Origin: Bradyrhizobium rifense
GTDB taxonomy: Bacteria > Pseudomonadota > Alphaproteobacteria > Rhizobiales > Xanthobacteraceae
Assembly: GCF_008123425.1 (NCBI RefSeq)
Contig: NZ_VSSS01000061.1
Coordinates: 113,188-177,187 of the forward strand
Length of the DNA stretch: 64,000 bases
Reading direction: 5' to 3'
Made by a program: the position numbers and the translations under genes. The notes below the pieces were generated by a model. It was not told where the DNA came from. It ran no database searches and saw only the letters and a list, made by a program, of their open reading frames with translations. How positions within the stretch are numbered: position 1 is the stretch's first letter; every line of letters starts with the position of its first letter. This document shows, piece by piece, positions 57,422-64,000 of the stretch.

Positions 57422-58843
57422 ATGGATGAACATATGGATGGCGCTGCGTCCGCCCAGACATTGGTACTCGACCACGTCCCGATGCGCAACGAAGAGGGCG
57501 AAATCAGGCACGAATTCGTCGAGGAAATCGCCCATGCGATCGAGGCCGCCGACAGCGCCGCGTTGCGCGCCTGCGTCGCCGAGCTGCACGAGGCCGACCT
57601 CGGCGATCTCATCGCGGCGCTTGCGCCCGACGACCGCGTCCGCCTGGTCGAGCTGACCGGAACCGATTTCGACTTCTCCGCACTGAACGAAGTCGATGAG
57701 ACCGTGCGCGACGAAATCCTCGACGAGCTGCCGCCCGAGACGGTGGCCGAGGGTGTCCGAGAGCTCGAATCTGACGACGCGGTCGAGCTGCTCGAAACCC
57801 TCGACGAGGAAGAGCAGGAGGAGATCCTCGAGAAGCTGCCGCTGCAGGAGCGCGTCGCGCTCGAGCGCAGCCTGCTGTATCCGGAAAACTCGGCCGGAAG
57901 GCGCATGCAGACCGAGTTCATCGCCGTGCCGCAGGATTTCACGGTCGGGCAGGCGATCGACTACATGCGCGATACGCCCGATCTGCCCGAGCGCTTCTAC
58001 GAGATCTACGTCGTCGACAAGGAGCAGCACTGGCAGGGCGCAGTCTCGCTCGACGTCCTGTTGCGCGCGCGCCGTCCGGTGGCGCTTGCCGAGCTGACCG
58101 ACGAGGACCGCCGCCGCGTCTCCGTCCTGGAGGACCAGGAGGAGGTGGCGCGCATGTTCGGCAAGTACAACCTCGTCGCCGCACCCGTGCTCGACACCCA
58201 GGACCGCCTCGTCGGTGTCATCACCGTCGACGACGTCGTCGACGTCATCGAGGAAGAGGCGGACGAGGACCTCAAGGCGCTCGGCGGTGTCAACAGCGAT
58301 GAAGAGCTGTCGGACACGTTTCTCACCATCGCGCGCGCCCGCTTCAACTGGCTGCTGATCAATCTCGCCACAGCCTTCCTCGCGTCCTCCGTGCTCGGCC
58401 TGTTCGAGGGCCAGCTCGAACAGATGGTGGCGCTCGCCGTGCTTGCGCCGATCGTCGCGAGCCAGGGCGGCAATGCCGCGACCCAGACCATGACGGTCGC
58501 GGTGAGGGCGCTCGCGACCCGCGAGCTCGGCTCCTCCAACGCCTGGCGCGTGGTCATCCGCGAGGCGTTGGTCGGTCTCATCAACGGTCTCGCCTTTGCC
58601 GTGATCACCGGCATTGCGGCCGTGGTCTGGTTCAAGATCCCCGGCCTCGGTGTTGTCATCGGGCTTGCGATCATCGTGAACCTGGTCGCCGGCGCGCTCG
58701 GCGGCATCCTGATCCCGATGGCGCTCGAGCGCGTCAGGGCCGATCCGGCGGTGGCGTCGGGCACGTTCGTGACGACGGTGACGGATGTCGTCGGATTCTT
58801 CTCCTTCCTCGGCATCGCCACGCTGTGGTTCGGGTTGAAATAG
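57422..58843 (+). CDS. mgtE: Magnesium transporter MgtE
   Basis: 473 residues from ATG 57422; the upstream part of the frame is a shadow of the deacetylase promoter region. Domain order is typical of MgtE. An acidic superhelical N domain (about 30-155; IAALAPDDRVRLVELTGTDF, LLETLDEEEQEEILEKLPLQ) precedes a pair of CBS domains (about 160-285; GVITVDDVVDVIEEEADED) and five membrane helices (about 310-473). The pore signature is visible as PIVASQGGNAATQTMTVAVR. It is a homodimeric Mg2+ channel at the inner membrane gated by cytosolic Mg2+. No M-box riboswitch was recognised upstream. Confidence 0.92.
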   Translation: MDEHMDGAASAQTLVLDHVPMRNEEGEIRHEFVEEIAHAIEAADSAALRACVAELHEADLGDLIAALAPDDRVRLVELTGTDFDFSALNEVDETVRDEILDELPPETVAEGVRELESDDAVELLETLDEEEQEEILEKLPLQERVALERSLLYPENSAGRRMQTEFIAVPQDFTVGQAIDYMRDTPDLPERFYEIYVVDKEQHWQGAVSLDVLLRARRPVALAELTDEDRRRVSVLEDQEEVARMFGKYNLVAAPVLDTQDRLVGVITVDDVVDVIEEEADEDLKALGGVNSDEELSDTFLTIARARFNWLLINLATAFLASSVLGLFEGQLEQMVALAVLAPIVASQGGNAATQTMTVAVRALATRELGSSNAWRVVIREALVGLINGLAFAVITGIAAVVWFKIPGLGVVIGLAIIVNLVAGALGGILIPMALERVRADPAVASGTFVTTVTDVVGFFSFLGIATLWFGLK

Positions 58844-58873
58844 GAAGAGGTTGGGGACGCCGCTCTCTCCATT

Positions 58874-58990
58874 CGTTATTGCGAGCGCAGCGAAGCAATC
58901 CAGAGTCCCTCCGTGGAAAGATTCTGGATTGCTTCGTCGCACCAGCGCAAAATTGCTTCGCAATTTTGTCGCGGGCTCCTCGCAATGACG
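58874..58990. repeat. Dispersed palindromic intergenic repeat element
   Basis: The outer ends CGTTATTGCGAG and CTCGCAATGACG are inverted repeats (one mismatch). Inside are two perfect hairpins: CGAAGCAATCCAGA / TCTGGATTGCTTCG (58891-58904 and 58923-58936) and CAAAATTGC-TTC-GCAATTTTG (58948-58968). GCGAGCGCAGCGAAGCAATCC is a sequence I know as a high-copy intergenic repeat in Bradyrhizobium and relatives. It may fold at the end of the mgtE transcript. No transposase is associated. Confidence 0.75.
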
Positions 58991-59084
58991 GGATGAGGGC
59001 GGTGCACCCCTCTCGGGTGCCGGCGCGCTACGCCTTTAATCCCACCTTAAGCGTGCTGCCGCATGATCTCTCGCGCTTGGGGGA

Positions 59085-59396
59085 ATGAGCATGCGGTTGC
59101 GGCTGAAGGCGGACGGACGGGTCGTTGAGTTGCGGGACGGGCAAGAGTTTCCCGTCCAGCCGGTCGCGTCTGCGGTCGAGCCTCCGCCGGCGGAGGCCGG
59201 TTCGCTCGCGGTGCGCGATTTGCGCCGGCGCGCCTGTCTCACCCAGATGGAGTTCGCCGCCAAGCTCGGCGTGCCCGTCGAGACCATCCGCAACTGGGAG
59301 CAGGGCAAGCGGGCCCCGCGCGGACCCGCTCGCGCACTGCTCGCCGTGATCGCGCATGCGCCCGACACGGTGTTCCAGGCGCTCGCCAAAGCTTGA
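59085..59396 (+). CDS. XRE-type helix-turn-helix protein
   Basis: 103 residues from ATG 59085 (ATG 59091 has the better ribosome site, GGGGGAA). The HTH is at about 42-95: LAVRDLRRRACLTQMEFAAK, LGVPVETIRNWEQGKRAPRG. This is the HigA/NadS-like form with the NWEQGKR recognition-helix end. The N-terminal half (LRLKADGRVVELRDGQEFPV) may be a small dimerisation part. No toxin partner lies next to it, so an orphan regulator is more likely than a toxin-antitoxin system. Confidence 0.75.
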   Translation: MSMRLRLKADGRVVELRDGQEFPVQPVASAVEPPPAEAGSLAVRDLRRRACLTQMEFAAKLGVPVETIRNWEQGKRAPRGPARALLAVIAHAPDTVFQALAKA

Positions 59397-59538
59397 ACGG
59401 CTGACGCGAACCTCCCGTTAGCGTTGCACAGAAAGATCCGGCCCCGAGATCGGCGTCCTCCGTTGCACTCTGGCGGACCGGGTCCATAATGATGCCGGTG
59501 ATGACATTTGGGGGCTGCCGCAACAGAGAGGATTCCTC

Positions 59539-60357
59539 ATGCTGTTCGTCGAGGCCAATGGCGCAAGAATCCCGGCGATCGGGCTCGGGACCTGGGAGCT
59601 GAGCGGCCGGACCTGTGCGCGCGTGGTCGAGCAGGCGCTGCGGCTCGGCTACCGCCACATCGACACCGCCCAGGTCTATGACAATGAGCGCGAGGTCGGC
59701 GACGGGTTGCGCGCCTCCGGCGTCCGCCGCGACGACATCTTCGTCACCACAAAAGTCTGGACCAACCATTTCGCACCCCACGATCTCGAACGATCGGTCA
59801 AGGAGAGCCTGGTGCGCTTAAGGCTTCCCGCTGTCGACCTCTTGCTGCTGCACTGGCCCAATTCGCATGTGCCGCTGGAGGAGACGCTGGGCGCGCTGGC
59901 GCACGCCAAGCGGATGGGCCTGACACGCCACATCGGCGTCTCCAATTTCACGGTGGCGCTGATCGAGCAGGCGGTCGCGCTGTCACCCGAGCCGCTCGTC
60001 TGCAACCAGGTCGAATATCACCCTTATCTGGATCAGGCGAAGGTGAGAGCGGCCTGCGACCAGCATGGGATGGCGCTCGTCGCCTACAGCCCGATCGCCA
60101 GGGGCCGCATCAAGGCCGACCAGACGCTCGCGGGAATCGGTCGCGCCCATCACAAGACACCGGCACAGATCTGCCTGCGCTGGCTGGTGCAACAGAACGT
60201 GTCCGCGATTCCCAGAACGTCGCGTGTCGAGCGCCTGTCGGAAAATATCGAGATCTTCGATTTCGAGCTCTCGGATGACGAGATGGCGGAGGTCGCCGCA
60301 CTCGCCAGCCCCAAGGGCCGCCTGACCGATTTCGGCTTCGCGCCGAAATGGGATTGA
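59539..60357 (+). CDS. Aldo/keto reductase
   Basis: A 272-residue (beta/alpha)8 NADPH-dependent oxidoreductase. The catalytic tetrad is visible: Asp and Tyr in HIDTAQVYDNEREVG, Lys in FVTTKVWT and His in LLLLHWPN. Cofactor-binding segments: GVSNFTVALIEQA, NQVEYHPYL, YSPIARGRI and IPRTSRVERLSEN. It most resembles the 2,5-diketo-D-gluconate reductase group of soluble enzymes that reduce small aldehydes and ketones. It starts behind GAGAGGA (59529-59535) and is apparently its own transcription unit. Confidence 0.92.
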   Translation: MLFVEANGARIPAIGLGTWELSGRTCARVVEQALRLGYRHIDTAQVYDNEREVGDGLRASGVRRDDIFVTTKVWTNHFAPHDLERSVKESLVRLRLPAVDLLLLHWPNSHVPLEETLGALAHAKRMGLTRHIGVSNFTVALIEQAVALSPEPLVCNQVEYHPYLDQAKVRAACDQHGMALVAYSPIARGRIKADQTLAGIGRAHHKTPAQICLRWLVQQNVSAIPRTSRVERLSENIEIFDFELSDDEMAEVAALASPKGRLTDFGFAPKWD

Positions 60358-60406
60358 GGGGAGCCTGCTGTATGCTAGGAGCAGGTCGGCAACCCAAGAT
60401 CGGGCG

Positions 60407-61315
60407 ATGGAACGGCGGAAGATCATACGGACGGACATTGTGGCGTCAGCCATCGCGCATCTGACGCTGGTCGCGCTGATCATCGTGATCAGCGAGGTGC
60501 ATCCGTTTCATTCCACGCCGCCCGAGACTGTCGCGGTCGATATCGTCACGCCGGAGCAGGTGAAGCAGGAGGAGGCCAAGGCGGAGGAAAAAGCCGAAGA
60601 GAAGGCGAAGGAGAAGCCGCCTGAGCCGCTCCCCGACTTGAAGCTGCCGAAGCTGGACTTCACCGACAAGGACAAGCCGGACCCTGCGCCCAAGCCTGCG
60701 GCCAGAGAGAAGGCAGCAGAGAAGGCGGCGCCGCAACAGAAACAGGCCTCGCACGAACCGCAACAGAAGCAGCCGCAGCCTCAGCCATCGCAGGTGCCAC
60801 CGCAACAGCCGCCGCCCCAGCCTCAGGCGCAGCAGCCTCCGCCCGCCATGCCGCAGCCGCAGGCCGCGCCGCCAGCCTATCGGGCGCCGGAGCCTGACGT
60901 CACCGTCAAATACGGCGTGATGCTGGGCCTGCCGCCCGAATTGCCGCCCGCGCCGAAAGACGCGCCCAAGGATGACGGCGGCGATGCCAAGGATTCGATC
61001 GGCGCCAAGTTGCCGCCCGAGGTCATTGCCGAGCTTCGCCGGCACCTGAGGAGTTGTTCGAAGCTTCCGGCCGACGTCGCACCATCCGATGCCGTGCGCA
61101 TCAGGCTGCGTGCGGTGCTTGCCACCGATGGCACGCTGGCGCGCCCGCCGATCCTGATCGAGGCGCCGCCGTCGGCGAAGGGCGTGGCCATCGTGCAATC
61201 AGCGATGAGCGCGCTGCAGGCTTGCCAGCCCTACAAGATGTTGCCCGTCGACAAGTACGAGGAATGGAAAGTGATGGACCTGTCGTTCACGCCGCAGGAT
61301 TTCGGCGGGTCGTGA
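60407..61315 (+). CDS. TonB/TolA-like envelope protein
   Basis: A 302-residue protein with one N-terminal membrane helix (IVASAIAHLTLVALIIVIS), then a long Glu/Lys then Gln/Pro-rich periplasmic rod (about 45-165). The C-terminal domain (about 205-300) contains two cysteines placed as in TolA-type domains (LRSCSKLPADV and ALQACQPYKMLPV). The last strand, WKVMDLSFTPQDF, is also TolA-like. It lacks neighbouring tolQR or exbBD, so it probably works with a distant motor or structurally. It is unlike the TonB protein at 9969 in length and tail. Confidence 0.78.
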   Translation: MERRKIIRTDIVASAIAHLTLVALIIVISEVHPFHSTPPETVAVDIVTPEQVKQEEAKAEEKAEEKAKEKPPEPLPDLKLPKLDFTDKDKPDPAPKPAAREKAAEKAAPQQKQASHEPQQKQPQPQPSQVPPQQPPPQPQAQQPPPAMPQPQAAPPAYRAPEPDVTVKYGVMLGLPPELPPAPKDAPKDDGGDAKDSIGAKLPPEVIAELRRHLRSCSKLPADVAPSDAVRIRLRAVLATDGTLARPPILIEAPPSAKGVAIVQSAMSALQACQPYKMLPVDKYEEWKVMDLSFTPQDFGGS

Positions 61316-61346
61316 CGCCTGTGCCGCGTCGCGCTTCGACGACCGG

Positions 61347-62945
61347 CTACTTCCGCAATTGCAGCTCAAACCCGCGAACCGGTGCGAGACACGCCGCACA
61401 ATACTCCACCCGCACCTCGGCATTGCCCGTGCAGGGTTGACCCACCGCCATCAGGAAGCGCATCGGCTGCGCGATGAAGAAGCTGGATGATTCCACCCGG
61501 CAAGCGGCTCGTGACTTCAGCTCATTCGTGAGCGAATCGAGCCTCATGAAATGGCGAGAGGTGTCGGTGTAGCCGGCATAGTCGAACAGCTCGAATGGCG
61601 GTCTGTCCTCGTCGCGAAAGGCTTCGCGGACCATCGTCACTTGCGCGTGGACGAATCCGGCGAGCAGCAGCGCGATAGCCAGCATTTTCCAATTCGCGCG
61701 AAAGCCGTCAATGGCGAGCGCGATTGAAACGAAAAAGAGGAACTGCGGGATGATGTAGTAGCGATCGGCAACGCTGGCGATCGAAAGCCGCAGCGCCGGG
61801 AAATAGGCGATCGTCCACAGACAGAACAGCGGCAGCATGAGCTGCTCCGGCTCGCTCGGTTTGGAGCGGAGGGAGCGGAGTGCAGCCGCCGCGAACAATG
61901 CGAGCAGCAGCACCATGCGCAGGTGCAGCGCGATCATTTCGATCGGGCTGGGCAAATAAGAGACGACGCGTTCGAGCAGGATCATGCCCGAGACCGTGCC
62001 GAAAAAGCTGACATCGCCGATCGGCGACGCTGCCAGCGAGAGCACCACGAAACCGACAATCACAATGCTCGCGACCCTCGCGACACGCCGATTGGTCAAG
62101 GCTCTGATCGTGTGCGGAAGCAGGTGGCCCTCGACGCGGACATAGGCACGGGTTGCGAGCGCGATCAGGCCGAGACCGGCCAGCATCGCCGGCAAGGCCC
62201 GGGTCACGAACGCGCCGTCGCCGAAAAAATGCCGTCCGCACAGAACGATCTGGACCAGAAGGTTCAGCTGGCCGATCAGCAGCAGCTTTGCGCTGCTTTC
62301 GCCAGGCCATGTGAGTGCGACGAGGAGCGTCGCGGCGGCAAAGGACAGCGCCGCGGCAATGAAGATGGCGTGACTCCAGCAGCCCAATGAGAAGGCGAGC
62401 AGGAGAAGGAAAAGCCAGCGATGAGGGCTTCGGCCTCGTTCCAGCAGGTGCGGGAGAGTGAGCAGCACGAGCGCGAGCAGGAGGTTCTGGAGCGCGTTCA
62501 CCTCCCAGGCGACCCGGCTGTAGAACAGGAACAGCAGCGAGGATCCCATCGCCAACGCGAAATAGAGCGCGGCTGCGCCTCGTTTCCAGAAGGCGAGGGC
62601 GGTCAAGCCGAGGGCCAAGCCATTCAAAATCGCGCTCGCCAGTCGCAGGCTGCCGACGCTCGCCGGGATGATCGAAAAGACCAGGCTCACGATCTCGGGG
62701 AAGAGTGATCCGGTATAGCCGTTCATGCCGCGAAGCGTGAACATCCCGCGGGCCTGCTGCTCCAGCGCGCGCAATCCGACCCAGGCCTCGTCACCGTGCA
62801 GGCCGGGAAATGAATTCAGCCGCACCAGGAGGCCGGCTGCAACCATGGCGGTGATCGATGCCAGCATCCCGGCGAAAGCAATGTTGCCCAATCGTTTCGG
62901 CTCGATTGCAGTGTGTGCCGGTGCCGGCCGAAGATCAGGATGCAT
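61347..62945 (-). CDS. GT39-like membrane glycosyltransferase (ArnT/PMT type)
   Basis: A 532-residue protein with about 11 membrane helices. The first periplasmic loop carries FPGLHGDEAWVGLRALEQQ (about 47-65). Its D-E pair is the catalytic/metal signature of GT-C enzymes of families 39 and 83, which use polyprenyl-phosphate sugars. Other loops include RVAWEVNALQN and SVADRYYIIPQFLFF. The C-terminal about 100 residues form a soluble periplasmic part with cysteine pairs. It would transfer a lipid-linked sugar to lipid A, protein or another envelope acceptor. Its convergent neighbour ends 31 bases away. Confidence 0.75.
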   Translation of the reverse strand: MHPDLRPAPAHTAIEPKRLGNIAFAGMLASITAMVAAGLLVRLNSFPGLHGDEAWVGLRALEQQARGMFTLRGMNGYTGSLFPEIVSLVFSIIPASVGSLRLASAILNGLALGLTALAFWKRGAAALYFALAMGSSLLFLFYSRVAWEVNALQNLLLALVLLTLPHLLERGRSPHRWLFLLLLAFSLGCWSHAIFIAAALSFAAATLLVALTWPGESSAKLLLIGQLNLLVQIVLCGRHFFGDGAFVTRALPAMLAGLGLIALATRAYVRVEGHLLPHTIRALTNRRVARVASIVIVGFVVLSLAASPIGDVSFFGTVSGMILLERVVSYLPSPIEMIALHLRMVLLLALFAAAALRSLRSKPSEPEQLMLPLFCLWTIAYFPALRLSIASVADRYYIIPQFLFFVSIALAIDGFRANWKMLAIALLLAGFVHAQVTMVREAFRDEDRPPFELFDYAGYTDTSRHFMRLDSLTNELKSRAACRVESSSFFIAQPMRFLMAVGQPCTGNAEVRVEYCAACLAPVRGFELQLRK

Positions 62946-63027
62946 TTACGCCCGGCTGCCGCTGAATTCGCGGCGGCAGGAATATGTGGGAAAATTTCCC
63001 GCGTCAATAGCTGCGAGTGTGCCCGGG

Positions 63028-63879
63028 CTATGTGCCGTAGCTGGCAAGCCAAGTGAAGGCCGCCAGGATTCCCGGCAGTTGCAGGTCATGACGAAGCTTG
63101 CCGGACGCCGGCAGGAGGCGGTGTTCGACCGCGACGCCGGCCCGGCGCAGCGCCTCGACATAGGCGGTCTGGACCGACGGCGACACGCGCTGGTCCTGTG
63201 GGTCGGTGAGCACGATGATCTTCTCCGGCGGATGACGCGCGACGTCGGCGACATGGTCGATCGGGTCGAGGAAGTCGCTGTGGCCGGTGATGTCGGCGGT
63301 CCAGCCGTTCTCGCGATTGCGCTGGGCCACCGCCGTATTCCCCGAGGTGATCACCGCGCAACCGATGTCGTCGCGGCGCGCGATCAGTGCGGCCACGAGA
63401 TGGCCACCGCCGGACTGGCCGACGAGATTGAGACGGCGCCAGCCGAAATGCGCCTTGAGCCGGGTCAGCGCCGCATCGACCAGCGCAACTTCGCGCGGCC
63501 GGCGCCGGTCGAGATGGCGCCCCGTCGAACCCAGGATACCCGGACGCGCCAGGTGGACATAGGGGCGATGGAAGCTGGCGCTGAACTGTTCAGCCAGCGC
63601 CTGCACGTCGTAGGCTGTCGCCGCGACGTACCACTCGTTGGCCACGACCCCGTCATCGCGTTTCTCCACGGCATCGCCGCGCAGGAAGATGACGGGATCG
63701 GCCGGCGCACCTTCGGGCGCCGCGCCATAGAAAGCGAGAACGTCGGCCTTGCCGTCGACCTCGACCAAAACGCGCCCCGCGCCGTCGCCATCGGACGCGG
63801 CGCATTCAACGCCCCGAACCACATCGGCCCCGGAGAAGGGCGTGGTCGGCAGGTCAGCAATGTCTGGAAAACGGATCAT
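63028..63879 (-). CDS. Alpha/beta hydrolase
   Basis: 283 residues from ATG 63879 (GTG/ATG starts up to 63906 are possible). Catalytic features: nucleophile elbow LVGQSGGGHLVAALIA (Ser near 150), acid in VLTDPQDQRVSPS (near 230) and His in LRHDLQL (near 262). No signal peptide is present, so it is cytoplasmic. It is an esterase or peptidase-like family member whose substrate cannot be read. It is the last gene before the contig end. Confidence 0.75.
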   Translation of the reverse strand: MIRFPDIADLPTTPFSGADVVRGVECAASDGDGAGRVLVEVDGKADVLAFYGAAPEGAPADPVIFLRGDAVEKRDDGVVANEWYVAATAYDVQALAEQFSASFHRPYVHLARPGILGSTGRHLDRRRPREVALVDAALTRLKAHFGWRRLNLVGQSGGGHLVAALIARRDDIGCAVITSGNTAVAQRNRENGWTADITGHSDFLDPIDHVADVARHPPEKIIVLTDPQDQRVSPSVQTAYVEALRRAGVAVEHRLLPASGKLRHDLQLPGILAAFTWLASYGT

Positions 63880-63981
63880 GGCTTGAGTTGTCGAGGAAAC
63901 GCGCACTCAGTGTCAAGCGCTGCACACGTGATCTCGGTCACGCAGTCTCTGCAATTTGCCCGACCAGGCTGAGCAAGAAAT

Positions 63982-64000
63982 CTGTCTCTTATACACATCT
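63982..64000 (+). other. Nextera/Tn5 transposase adapter (artefact)
   Basis: The last 19 bases, CTGTCTCTTATACACATCT, are exactly the reverse complement of the Tn5 mosaic end used in Nextera libraries. This is untrimmed adapter, not genome sequence. The true sequence ends at 63981. Confidence 0.97.

Noticed and set aside
59085..59396. Toxin-antitoxin pair
   Set aside because: The XRE-type protein resembles HigA-like antitoxins, but no toxin-sized gene adjoins it on either side.

Overview
The window reads as one high-GC (roughly 64% by eye) alphaproteobacterial chromosome segment, most like Bradyrhizobium or another Nitrobacteraceae. Pointers are a bacterial transglutaminase-like cysteine peptidase, a FecI-like sigma factor with a very short FecR, a carbamoyltransferase-containing exopolysaccharide (EPS) locus, and a dispersed GCGAGCGCAGCGAAGCAAT-type intergenic repeat. 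This is judged from protein families and base composition, not from a database search. The last 19 bases are the Nextera/Tn5 mosaic end, so the right edge is a contig end with untrimmed adapter.

Layout. 1-949: tail of a type II secretion operon (partial gspM-like, then a gspN/gspC-like gene). 1346-4585: small coiled-coil protein, polysaccharide export lipoprotein (OPX), small secreted protein, lytic transglycosylase. 4648-28051: a large two-partner secretion (TPS) locus. A minus-strand ECF sigma factor with a minimal FecR-like anti-sigma faces a plus-strand operon of TpsB pore, LamG-bearing ExbB, ExbD, TonB-like protein, porin, periplasmic coiled-coil protein and parvulin. A hairpin terminator follows, then palindromic sites, then a ~4,531-residue FhaB-like adhesin. 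The arrangement suggests a giant surface adhesin whose transporter is encoded with its own proton-motive-force module.

28092-52486: an EPS locus. It holds a GT2 and two GT4 glycosyltransferases, a plant-like GDP-mannose 3,5-epimerase, a polyprenol-phosphate sugar transferase that would start the repeat unit, a carbamoyltransferase and two methyltransferases (decoration), a carrier-like/thioesterase fusion, a PstS-like protein, a parvulin, a Wzx-like flippase, a Wzy-like polymerase, a beta-helix protein, a frameshifted SGNH esterase and a Wzc-like co-polymerase/kinase. With the OPX at 1920 this is a nearly complete Wzx/Wzy-type pathway. A bipartite motif, TGTAACGTTA-N6/7-AACATGTCGC, recurs with the same 20 bases before two genes about 9.4 kb apart. 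Degenerate versions lie before several others, suggesting a shared regulator.

52529-63879: ordinary housekeeping and envelope genes. These are an orphan HTH protein, a cysteine peptidase, two small proteins, two paralogous polysaccharide deacetylases, MgtE, a short repeat element, an XRE-type HTH protein, an aldo/keto reductase, a TonB/TolA-like protein, a GT39-like membrane protein and an alpha/beta hydrolase. No rRNA, tRNA, CRISPR array, intact insertion sequence or attachment site was seen.
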